A stretch of DNA of 64,000 nucleotides from Verpa conica. Lineage: Eukaryota > Ascomycota > Pezizomycetes > Pezizales > Morchellaceae. A program made the position numbers and the translations under genes. Positions 23,006 to 34,289 of the stretch are shown in pieces (within the stretch, counting starts at the first letter, position 1; every line of letters begins with the position of its first letter). A model generated the notes under the pieces. It saw nothing but the letters and a program-made list of their open reading frames with translations, made no database searches and had not been told where the DNA came from. The stretch is taken from contig JAUFSD010000001.1 of the NCBI GenBank assembly GCA_033030425.1, positions 2,108,001-2,172,000 on the forward strand. Direction: 5' to 3'.

Positions 23006-23229
23006 TACCGCATTAACTAGTGAGATCCGTTTCTGCACTTTGAGGTGGAAACAAAGTGTGGCTCGAACATCTTACTGAGAATGGTTTAGAAGCAGTGTTT
23101 TCGCCACTCGCTACACCTTCCTTTCGCTTACCCAACTTAGGATAGTAACTACCTTTACAAGTTAGGCGATTCGCCACTTCTTATCTCGACCCCAAGGTGT
23201 AAAAACGGATTTCCCCAGTTAATGCGGTA
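23006..23229. mobile_element. Small MITE with CCGCATTAACT ends
   Basis: A 224-bp unit whose arms (about 23008-23050 and 23185-23227) are inverted copies sharing CCGCATTAACT, ATCCGTTT and GCACTTTGAGG/ACACCTTGGGG. It is bordered by TA at 23006-23007 and 23228-23229. It is non-coding. The start CCGCATTAACT is close to CCGTATAAACT of the neighbouring element, suggesting one family. Confidence 0.7.
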
Positions 23230-23962
23230 GTTTAAGAGATCCCGATTCCCCGAATGACAAATATCTACAGAGCAGGTTTAACAAATTCACTGAACAGAGT
23301 TATGATTTTGGCTCTTGCTGATTTGTGGGATTGGTGGACTGGTGGACTTTTTTGTTTTTTTTACCGAGCTATGTGGCCGGGTCTGTGGATTTTGGTGTAC
23401 GAGTATCTGGTGGCGTGTCACTATGCTTGGGAATGTGGGTTGTCTATACCATCGCCGTAAATCTTCTGATTCTTAAGATTTTGGCGGTATATATGGTTTC
23501 GACATGGGAGTTGTGATTCCCTGTAAAGTTGAAGAGGAATTAGGAGTCAATATTTTATAGCCTAAAAAAATGATTATAAGGGGGATTAAATCTCTATATT
23601 AAAAAAAGCCGACTTAAGGGACCAAAAATATCTCTACGAGATACATTTTATATTCAGAGCTAATAACCAACAAACTCGGCTCACAGTACCTTGCGAGTGA
23701 TGGACTGTGAATATGTAAGAGAGTCCAAATAAGCCTATCCTATTGCCCTACCATATTTCATCCCCGCTTCTTTCCTCTCACTTGCCAATCTATAACTCGT
23801 TGATCGGCAAGGGGTAAGTTTCGTAAGAGTGATCTTTCCACCGGGTTTGGAATACTTGGACATATGTGTAGATATATGGGTATGGTACTTTGAATACCTG
23901 GTTGGATAAGGCGAGGGTTGCGCGCCGCTGCACGTGACCAATATTAAACATGGCACTGTGAG
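23230..23962. other. Spacer within repeat island
   Basis: No gene recognised. The frames at 23254-23516 are hydrophobic and Trp-rich but start at a flank of a mobile element and have no family resemblance. Confidence 0.45.
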
Positions 23963-24136
23963 TACAGTCGTTCACCCGGTGACGACGAGTACCGTCTGGC
24001 AACGAACAAGGGGGTTTGGAGCCAATAGGCGACAAAGTATCTCCTCAGCTTGGCTTTTTTCTTTGCTTACATTATACTAGATATGACCCCTGTTCGTCGC
24101 CAGGCGGTACTCGTCGTCACCAGGTGAACGACTGTA
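23963..24136. mobile_element. Compact palindromic MITE with CAGTCGTTCACC ends
   Basis: Nearly perfect 50-bp inverted arms (23965-24012 and 24086-24134) contain CAGTCGTTCACC, GGTGACGACGAGTACCG and GGCAACGAACA/GGCGACGAACA. The total is 174 bp including TA on each side. The CAGT start with TA duplication resembles the Fot1/pogo group. The mismatches I see between the arms are transitions. The empty site reconstructs as TACATGTA. Confidence 0.78.
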
Positions 24137-25209
24137 CATGTAGTACTCAGGCAATCTGGCTAGTACACGCTGAAGTAGCAACACCTAACGGGTCAAGATG
24201 ATTGGCCTATCCCATAGCTGCTACTTATACAGGACACAATTTTCTTGTAGACGACGTTACGATGATGTATGATATCATCTTTGGTTCACACGACTTGAGT
24301 GTTCAAGAAATCTGCGTTAATTCTGCGGCCCTCGGGCTAAGTGGTAATTTATGCAATAGCTCCTGCAAGAAAGCTCTAAAAACCTCATTAATTATGCTAC
24401 ACCTTTTTAGTGACGTAGAGTATGAACATCTTGAGAGCAGCAATAAATATAGAGGATCAATTGGATGATCACGGGCTATCACTCACTAGAATCTACCTGC
24501 TAAACCCCAGCCACAGGGGTTTTAGGATACATACCTGAATACCAAGGCTTTAGGGGTTTCAAGCTTAGAGTATATACAACAACAAAAAAATTTCCTAGGC
24601 TCTATATAGCTCTTTCTAAATTCCCGCGGATCGAGTCATGCCATCGGGATCGGTTCGTGAAGATGCGGGATGGCGGGGTTCGAACGTGCATCTAAAAAAA
24701 CGTGGTGAATCGGGGTGCCAAAAACATGTTATCCGCACTTCATGCCTCATTTTTTGTCCCCCAGTTACTTTCTTTCCTTTTTTTATTCCTGGGCGGTAGC
24801 TACTTTCACCACTAGAACTGGTCCACAGAATCGAGACCTTATCTAAATACTAGATCTCGCGAGATCAAAGGTACCACTCGGTCGGGATGGGAAATAGCGG
24901 GCACATAACGGAGAAATACTACGAGCGAATCTTGTCCCTAAAGTTTATTTACGAGCTTCAGCGTTTAGTCTCGCCCCAAAGATCATGGGTTTTATTATCA
25001 TGTCGTAGGCAATAGGCTTGGCGTCTTCGCTAGTCGTACTATACAATACTACCTCCCGTGTACCATATCACTACTGTATATTAGATAAACTGCAATTTAC
25101 TGGGTAAACACCGGAGCATTATCTGAACACTCTTGTGTCAATTGAGCAGGAAATATCCGTTAATACCAACAACCTATTCAAGCAATTGCAGAAACTTTTA
25201 AAGTCTTAT
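24137..25209. other. Spacer within repeat island
   Basis: No gene recognised. An 88-codon frame at 24202 starts at a non-ATG codon and has no family resemblance. Sequence near 24640-24690 contains GGGGTTCGAAC, but no tRNA can be folded around it. Confidence 0.45.
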
Positions 25210-25660
25210 CCGTTTCCTAGTGTGGTCCACGAGGCCGTTCGAGGCGAGGTAGTGGGGGTGGTCTCGAGGTGCCTCGGCTTTGTGGGCATCTGGCTTTGGC
25301 TCGCCTTGGGAATTAGGAATCTGGCCTCGAGGTACCTCGAGGAGCCTTGACACATAGAACTATTTTTAGTAATAATTAAAAGCTATTAAATAATGGCCAA
25401 TAGCGGTCAATCCATATGAGGTCATAGGCATATATGTTGGGCTTACCCCCTCCTACAGGCGTATGTAGTATCAAACTATTATTCTATTGCTTGCACCTGT
25501 ACTTTCACAAATAGTGTGACAAATTATAGTGGGAATAGCTAACTTATACTTCTAATAGAGCCTGTGATATTTTTTTTAATTTATTATTGTTTACCTCGAG
25601 GCCGATACCTCAAGGCGAGGCCCCGAGATGCTCGGCCTCGTGGACCACACTACCGTTTCC
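25210..25660. mobile_element. hAT-type MITE with 8-bp target-site duplication
   Basis: The ends are perfect 19-bp inverted repeats beginning TAGTGTGGTCCACGAGG (25218-25236 and 25634-25652). They are flanked by identical 8-bp direct repeats CCGTTTCC (25210-25217 and 25653-25660). An 8-bp duplication and a TAGNG start are diagnostic of the hAT superfamily. The 435-bp body is full of subterminal CCTCGAGG/GCCTCGA words, including a palindrome CCTCGAGGTACCTCGAGG near 25322-25339, as expected for transposase binding sites in hAT elements. It encodes no transposase, so it would move with one supplied elsewhere. Confidence 0.85.
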
Positions 25661-28453
25661 TATATAGTAATACTGCAAAAAGTATCACGAGCCCTGTTGA
25701 GAATAGACTATTATGTATTGAAAAAGGGAATACTATATTCTTATCACTAAAAGCTAACCCACTCAGAACAGACCTTAATAAATCTAATTAAAAAAAAACG
25801 GCACCGGTACTACATACTCCAAGGCATTCATCCGGCAAGTGCCTATATCTAAACTACTAATTAGATTCTCAGGCCATCGTTGCAGCTAAATAGCGCGTGA
25901 TCGCTTCTTTCTTTCTTTTCTTCTTTTCTCTATACATTTCCGAGTCTTTCCGTTCGATCTACTAAGATAGAACCACTAGTACTTACATAAATACATGTAG
26001 AGCCTGTAGTCCAAGATGATATTAGCTTGACAGGTTCAGCAAAAGCACACATAAGGTTTTTTACACCCCCTAAGAGTTTTTACCAAGGCCCAGCTCATAG
26101 CCTGTATATTAGTGTCGATGAATCATAAATCACGATATAGTTAGGGGAAATATAGAAGGGATTCGGCACCTAGGAAGACCGTCCCGTGAGTACTGCAGGA
26201 CATGAAGATGTTTTTTGTGGAGCTTGAGTAGATATGCTGTTCTCCTTTCTCAATCGACAGGGTCTGACCGCATGGGGGTTTGAATTCTGAAACGAGCCCC
26301 TCTCGGAAGCTGCCGAGGCTGCTCATATCTCCCCCTCCCCCGCAATATGCACGGACCAGTGCATGCGGAGCCGCATACAGAATGGTGACACTGGACACAA
26401 ATCCCACGATAGGAGACACGAGTTATTCCTCGGCCGCTTCTAGACTTGGCTAAAGTCTCACGTGGGAATATATTCTGGAAAATATTGAGATATAGACGTC
26501 AATACGCGATAGGCACATATAGCTTAATATATCAACACAGTAATTTGCTCACAGCGGCTTAAGGTGTAATACCATTACCTGAAAAGAAAAAAAGTTTCCA
26601 TTCTCTCATTAGCTACATAAATGTGCGTTTGACTGATCCCGCGATAACGATAAAAATAGTATCCCACCACTTACAAAACTACGATCCCTCGTTATAAGTC
26701 CCTAGACTCCCTAGTAATTACCCTAAGGGGTAGGGAAAGCCTCCCAAGAGACAACTTTACTGACCCTTGACAGAAACACACTTGTTATCGGTAGTAGATA
26801 CATAAGACGGGTAGGTATCGATAAAGAGGCTAAGGGAAAGTGATTTACCAGAACCGGCATTGTACCACAAGAAGTATCTTTTAACAGATGATGGTTCTAA
26901 AACAAGTAACCCGAGAAGGCTACATAGATAAAGCGAACCCAAGAGATCGCAAAACAAGATCGAAAAGACCCCCCTTCAGACAAGGTCAAACACAGCCTCA
27001 AATATAAACATCATTCTAGGTTTTTTCTCTACTTACTATTACAAGTTGTCATGTTCACCCGTTCCAAGGAAACTCATCCCGTACAAAGAGTAGTTACCTA
27101 CCTAAATACCCGGCCATGAAAATCTACTATCCAGGGTGAAAGCAAAACGACGAAAAACATCGGAATCATAAATCGGAAATCGGAATCGGAATCGGGAAAA
27201 AAGGCCACACCCCGCGTTTTTCCCAGTCATCTTCAGCGCCCCGCGCCCCCACAGGTGCATAGTCAGGAGCAGTCTCTCAGTGTCAAATGCTCTGCACAGG
27301 TAAATCGGAAAGAAGTGCGAGTACGTTTCCCATCGAAATCACATCGCAAGCAAGTCAGGGCAAAATCAAGTCACGAGGACAAACATACCAAGGGATAAAA
27401 GTCTTACGGTAGAGGAAATAGAGAGCTAGTAACGCAATACGGGGTTATTAAATACCTAGCCAAATGTCGCAGACGCAAGGGATATAGAGAGGGGGCACGA
27501 TTGGTCTTGTGCCTAGACTCATCCTCTGGTGCACAGCATGATATGGATGATGCGGGAACGAGTCTAAGACATAATAAAATAAATAAGACATGATCATCCT
27601 GAAGACTTAAAAAGACGTAAAAAGCGTTACCTGGAATAAGGGGGAAAATGAAAGCATGTGGAAAATATGGCCGTCAACAGACAAAAATAGAAAACAAAAC
27701 CTAGGATGTTACAACAAAAACTTCCCGCCCGTGTGTAAAATACCCCGCTATCTAACCCCACTAATAATCGCTACAGTAAACGGAAAGAACGTGCTAACAT
27801 AAAAAGTACAAGTAAACTATTGGAGGAAAGAAAATGGCAATTAGAAACAAGCATTCATGATTTGAGAGATCCGTAAAATGAAGAGTATTCTTTCTTCACT
27901 GAAAGAAATCCGATTCTCGTTTCCAAGCCTGCCGTGACATGTAAAGCAATGATAAAAATGAGGAGAATATTGAATAGTGCACATGAATATCTCTTTGACA
28001 GATAAGGTTTCCCCGGCTTTTGCGCTCTTGCCGCTTTGATCGATGCGTAAATTTTCCAGGGCGCAGGTACACAAGTCGCACCTAGAACCAGCTGCCCAAC
28101 CATCTCACCTTTATCATGGCTGATTCCCACATTGTTGCTGCACATAGCTTTATCCACCGATATACCATTTCATTTCTTCAAACACAAACACAAAACACGA
28201 CAGCAACCATTCATAGAAGAATAGGGTTCGTCAGGATCAAGAAAAAATATGCAGACCCCACTTCCCCATTTTGAACCTCAACTTATTCCTAGCCCCTTTC
28301 TTCTTGAATGATTTTTCCTTAAAGTAAGAGAGAAGCCCCCAATTAAAATCTCTAGCAAGCGTACCGGACCCCGACCATCCCCACACATTTTCAATATCAC
28401 CGTAGACCTTTTACAGCCAACGCTGACTTGGAGCAAAGAAATCAAGCACTGAT
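25661..28453. other. Spacer and PP1 downstream region
   Basis: No convincing gene. It contains a pyrimidine tract (25905-25935), short direct ATCGGA-type repeats (27155-27192) and A-rich sequence. The last few hundred bases before 28454 are the 3' flank of the phosphatase gene on the minus strand. Short antisense frames at 27841-28157 are not supported. Confidence 0.5.
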
Positions 28454-29708
<1,255 letters not shown>

Positions 29709-30610
29709 TGTATGCAAACAAGCGGGGTGAGGGATGGGGGGGGGGAAAGAAAAGAAAAGAAGAAAAAAAAGGGCGAAGGGAAGAAAGTTTAAAGGAACAG
29801 GAACCGGGAGTTAGGTCTGCTGGGAGCTCGGATCTAAATATCACGCGTTTCGGGTTAGCCTATACTTTGTCCTTTTTGTTGACCCGATGCGCAAGCGGAT
29901 TCTGACAGCGATGGCGACGGCGAAGATAAACAATGGGGAAGTACGTACCTGGTTGTTGTCAGAGGTTTTTACAAGATAAAGTATTTCTTTGACGGGACCG
30001 TCGAGCGCGGAGTGGCTTTGCGCTCCTATGCAGTTGCTAGCGGGCAAATTTTCTTTGCAATACGCAGGGGCTCTTGTTTGTGGGTGAGAAAACCCGGGAG
30101 AGGGTAAAGTAGGAGGGAAGAAAGACACGCAAAGAAAATCTACACCGGCTTTGTCTTTTGTTATTTCGCTGATAAGAAGATGTGGCTACTAGCTACTGTC
30201 AACTATCGAGACGATGGGTGATTGTGATTCTGGCGATGGAAGATAGATAGCAGAGGGGTTATGTGGATTCAGATGGTCGTTAGAGGCCGGGGACAGAGGG
30301 ACAAGGAGAGCAAGGCTGTGTTGTGTTATGGAGTAGAGTGTTTGAGGGACCGGATACAGCAGGATGGTAACAGGAATCGACAACGGGGGGGGGCAAGTAT
30401 GAACGATAGCGGCGAAAAAGTGAGGCGGCTTGTTACGACTGACGATGCGACAGAGAAAGCTAAGCAACAGAGGGATGCTTGGGAGTTTGGCGGGGGCTGG
30501 TGGTGGAGAAGGAAGATGGATTCACGGCGGAGAAGATCAGTGAACTGTTATGAGGAGATAGGGCAGGGTAGGTGAGTGAGTTGCACGGCCGCAGTGTTAT
30601 TATGAGTGAC

Positions 30611-30651
30611 GGTAGTGGTGGTGGTTGCGGTGGTGGTGGTAGTGGTGGTGG
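30611..30651. repeat. GGT-type simple repeat
   Basis: Imperfect GGT/GGTGGT tract of about 40 bp within the PP1/GABA-aminotransferase spacer. Confidence 0.75.
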
Positions 30652-30759
30652 AAAGGATTTTGGTTGGGTGTGTGGTGGTGTGGGTTGGCTTTTGGCTCGA
30701 GTAGGGGCTAGAAAGAGAAGGGGGGTGGGCGGCGGAGAAATGGGATAGAGAGAAGGGCC

Positions 30760-30786
30760 AAAAAAAAAAAAGAGAGAGAGAGAGCA
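30760..30786. repeat. Poly-A followed by GA microsatellite
   Basis: A run of A residues passes directly into (AG)n, and purine-rich sequence continues to about 30880. Confidence 0.75.
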
Positions 30787-32543
30787 GAGAGAAAAAGAAA
30801 AGAAAAATGTATAGAAAAAGGAAAAAGAAAAGAAAAAATCTGTATAGAAAATAGAGCAGTTTAGGGAAAGAGTATGAGGGGATAGAGCAGTAAATCTCTT
30901 TCTATTCTTCCCTAAACGTCTCCACCGCGCGATTCACCGGCCTCTGGAGATGCATAGGATCCCCCTTCGCTGCAGCAACCACGCTCTGGTAGCATCCTTT
31001 GTACGCTCTGACTCTACTCTGGCTCTGCTCTGGCACGGATAAAGATGTGGCCCAGATGGGAAATCACTACGGGGAACTACAGGCAAGCACCGTTGCAGGC
31101 TCCACCCACGACCTGCTGCAAAGGCAAAGGATGCACAGTGGGAGTAATAAACAAGAGCATCTCTTTCCAACCAGCCCGACGGGTTCAAGAACCAACTGTC
31201 GCTGGGCTCCGTTAGCCTCTTTTGCTTTGCCCCTTTGTTTCTTTTTATGGAACGAAGTCGACACCTAAGGCCTTTCTCGACATAAACACTCTCAGATAAG
31301 CGTAGGCATCAAGCCGCCCTTAGAATAAAACTGTGATTGACTCTTAAAGTAGGTATTAAATAAAGTTGATGGCCAGCAGGGCAGCCTCAAGGTTCCGGGA
31401 AGATAACAGCCCTGTAAGGTGAGCAGATTGTTACCGAGTGATCTTTACGAGTAGATCCCCGAGTATACAAACAAACGGGAAACAGGACGAGTGACATGGG
31501 ATGGGGGGAATTGGGGGGGGGGTCCACAGCAGAATATCTCTAGATACACAAAGACGCATGTGCATTACCAAGCCATTGCTCTCTACTCGTGGGTAAATTA
31601 GCAATGTCTAAACTACCTAACTCGGATGGGATATTGAGGGAGGGGGAGGATTAAGCTCAAGCAAGAGAGGCAGAGCCGCAAGGGAAGTTGAATATATATA
31701 CGCGTTGACCGCGAAATCGCCGAGCATCTGCAAGTGGCTGCTGAGTTAACTGCCGCTGCTGATTTCACCCCCTCCCGTGCAAAGAGATGGGGCCGATGGG
31801 GATACAAACAATCTGCGGGAGGTAGCACACCACTTGCTGCCGCTACGTGCTGTAGCCTGTAGCTCTCCGTTCTCAAACAAACCCCCCCACGCTCCCCTAG
31901 TTAAGTATCTGGATGCGAAGAACTAATGGGATGTCACACAAGGAAACCAAGAGACTCAACTCTTGTAAAGACTTTCTCCATCACGACCAAGAGTACTTCA
32001 ACTACATCTTCGACATCTCTCTTGAAGTGAAGCAGGAAAGCGTTTTGCTAACAGGAAATAACAATCGAGATTTATCAAACGCATATAACCATACGGGCCG
32101 ACAGCCGAGGATAAGCGGGGGAATAGAGAAGACAATCATGTATTAAAGCTTATTCGGTCAGTTCCATGCTCTACGGGTTTGTGTACATGTAGGTATTTTT
32201 ACGGGCAGACGTTGGGTGGGGCTCACATAAGAAAAGCGCGGCACCTCCACACGGAGAGACTAGCAGGGGCACCCGTTGGTCCCAGGGATCGTGAAAGCCG
32301 AGAGCCTTGGCTAACCGATAACGATAACCTCCGCGCCTCTACAACGTCCCCACGTATGGCATGATCTCAACATCACCAGGTTCCCGGGTCTGCTAAAGTG
32401 TCGTGGCCCCTCTTCCTATTTCTTCTTCCACTCCACCACATCAATTTCAAATTTATCATCATATATCCTCTCAGTCTTATCTCACCCCCGGTCGCTTTCG
32501 CTTCATACCAACTCACCTCCGTGTTTCTCATCCTTCGTGAAGC

Positions 32544-34289
32544 ATGACTTCATTGCTTCATCGTTCCGTTCCTTCGGGAATTCGTGCGGCCAGAGTTGTT
32601 CATAAAAAATTAAACCCATCCCCTCTTAATTCTTATGCCACACTTTCGGCTGCTTCGCCGTACTTTAACAATGAGCCGAGTAAACCCTCCGTGACGACAT
32701 CCATCCCTGGGCCTATATCGAAGAAGGCAATTGATGAGTTGGATTCTGTTTTCGATACAAGAAGCTTGAACATGATTTGCGATTACAAGAAGAGTGTGGG
32801 GAATTATATCGCGGATTTGGACGGTAATGTGGGGTTTTATTCCTATGGCTAAATACGCCCGCTTGCTAACCGGTCCTATGGATTATATCTAGATGTTGTT
32901 GGACGTGTCAGTTCTCTGTGCATCAAGAAAGTGCGTTTTGATTTTTCCCGGTTGGCTGACGTATCGATAGCTACTCCCAGATTGCTTCTATTCCGGTTGG
33001 CTACAACAACCCACACCTCCATGCTACTGCTTCTTCTCCAGAGTCGATCAATTTCATAGTTAATCGCCCAGCGCTCGGTAACTTCCCACCCGGGGACTGG
33101 GCTTCCATCTTGAAGAGTGGGATTCTCTCCGTTGCCCCTAAGGGTTTGAACCAAGTTTTTACTGGTATGGCTGGATCCGATGCCATCGAGACATCGTATA
33201 AGGCTGCATTTATGTATAGACGCCGCATCGAGCGTGGAGAAGGTGTCGAATTTACTACCCAAGAAATTGAGAGCGCAATGAAGAACCAATCCCCGGGGTC
33301 CCCAGAACTTGCCATTATGAGCTTCAAGAAGGCATTCCACGGAAGACTTTTCGGAAGCTTGAGTACTACCAGGAGCAAGCCAGTTCATAAACTCGACATC
33401 CCTGCATTTAATTGGCCGCAAGCTTCTTTCCCGGTCTTAAAATACCCGTTGGAAGACCACGTTGAGGCGAACAAGAGAGAAGAGGAGCGTTGTCTTGCAG
33501 AAGTTGAGAATACCATCAAGTCCTGGCATTGCCCAATCGCGGCAGTTGTAATCGAGCCCATCCAATCCGAGGGAGGCGACAACCATGCATCACCAATGTT
33601 TTTTCAGGGTCTCCGGGAGATCACCAAGAGACACGGTATCCTGTTTATTGTCGACGAGGTTCAGACAGGTATAGGCGCTACGGGTAAGTTCTGGGCCCAC
33701 GAGCACTGGGAACTTGATTCGCCACCTGATATGGTGACTTTCTCCAAGAAGGCACAGACAGCGGGATACTACTTTGGAAATCAGTTGTTGAGGCCAAACC
33801 TGCCTTATAGGCAGTTCAATACTTGGATGGGTGATCCGGTTAGAGCAATTCTCTTCCGTGGCATTATCGAGGAGATCCAGAGGTTAGATTTAGTCAAGAA
33901 TACTGTAAGGGATCATTCAGCCGTTTATACCTCTCTCGTATTTGTTGGATTCTTATGGAAACCAGGCCGAGACAGGTACATACCTCTACTCAAATCTCAA
34001 GGAGCTCGCTTCAAAGTACCCTGATAGAATCCAAAACCTCCGAGGAAAGGACCGTGGCACCTTTATCGCCTGGGATACTCCTGGTAGAGACGCCTTCTTG
34101 AAACAAATGAAGACAGTTGGTGTCAACATCGGTGGATCTGGAGAATCTGCTGTGAGGTTGAGGCCTATGCTAGTCTTCCAGAAGCATCACGGTTTGTGGA
34201 CTCTCGAGTGTAACAATTTGATCTAGTGCTGACCATCAGCCATAGCCAATATTTTGCTTGACAGAATTGAACAAGTTTATAAAGCCTAA
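32544..34289 (+). CDS. 4-aminobutyrate (GABA) aminotransferase
   Basis: A PLP enzyme that transfers the amino group of GABA to 2-oxoglutarate in the GABA shunt, mitochondrial or cytosolic. Exons from the ATG at 32544 are separated by introns 32829-32892, 32907-32970, 33905-33965 and 34192-34245, giving 500 residues. The N-terminal 30 residues are Arg/Ser-rich, so a presequence is likely. Family marks are LLDVYSQIASIPVGYNNP (assembled over two splices), AIMSFKKAFHGRLFG, the PLP-ring Asp in VDEVQTG (about 328), the Schiff-base Lys in MVTFSKKAQ (about 359) and a C-terminal ANILLDRIEQVYKA. The second exon is only 14 nt. The first donor (AAT/GTGGGG) is atypical but needed for the frame. The last intron has two acceptors six bases apart, so a two-residue variant is possible. 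Confidence 0.93.

Larger units (their letters stand above)
29709..32543. other. Long divergent promoter region of PP1 and GABA aminotransferase
   Basis: About 2.8 kb without a convincing gene. The PP1-proximal part has a purine-rich run (29738-29785). Beyond it are G-rich and simple repeats. The part just before 32544 is pyrimidine-rich (32400-32470), as usual upstream of fungal starts. Short frames here are low-complexity translations. Confidence 0.5.

Noticed and set aside
23254..23516. Trp-rich hydrophobic frames next to a MITE
   Set aside because: Two overlapping frames read from the same T/G-rich sequence; they look like chance membrane-like peptides.
24640..24700. GGGGTTCGAAC resembling a tRNA B box
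   Set aside because: No A box at the right distance, and the T-arm and acceptor stem cannot be paired on either strand.
27841..28157. Overlapping minus-strand frames downstream of PP1
   Set aside because: Three mutually exclusive frames in the 3' flank of PP1, no domain and non-family composition.
30189..30575. Opposing 92- and 104-codon frames in the PP1/GABA-aminotransferase spacer
   Set aside because: They overlap each other on opposite strands and arise from purine-rich low-complexity DNA.
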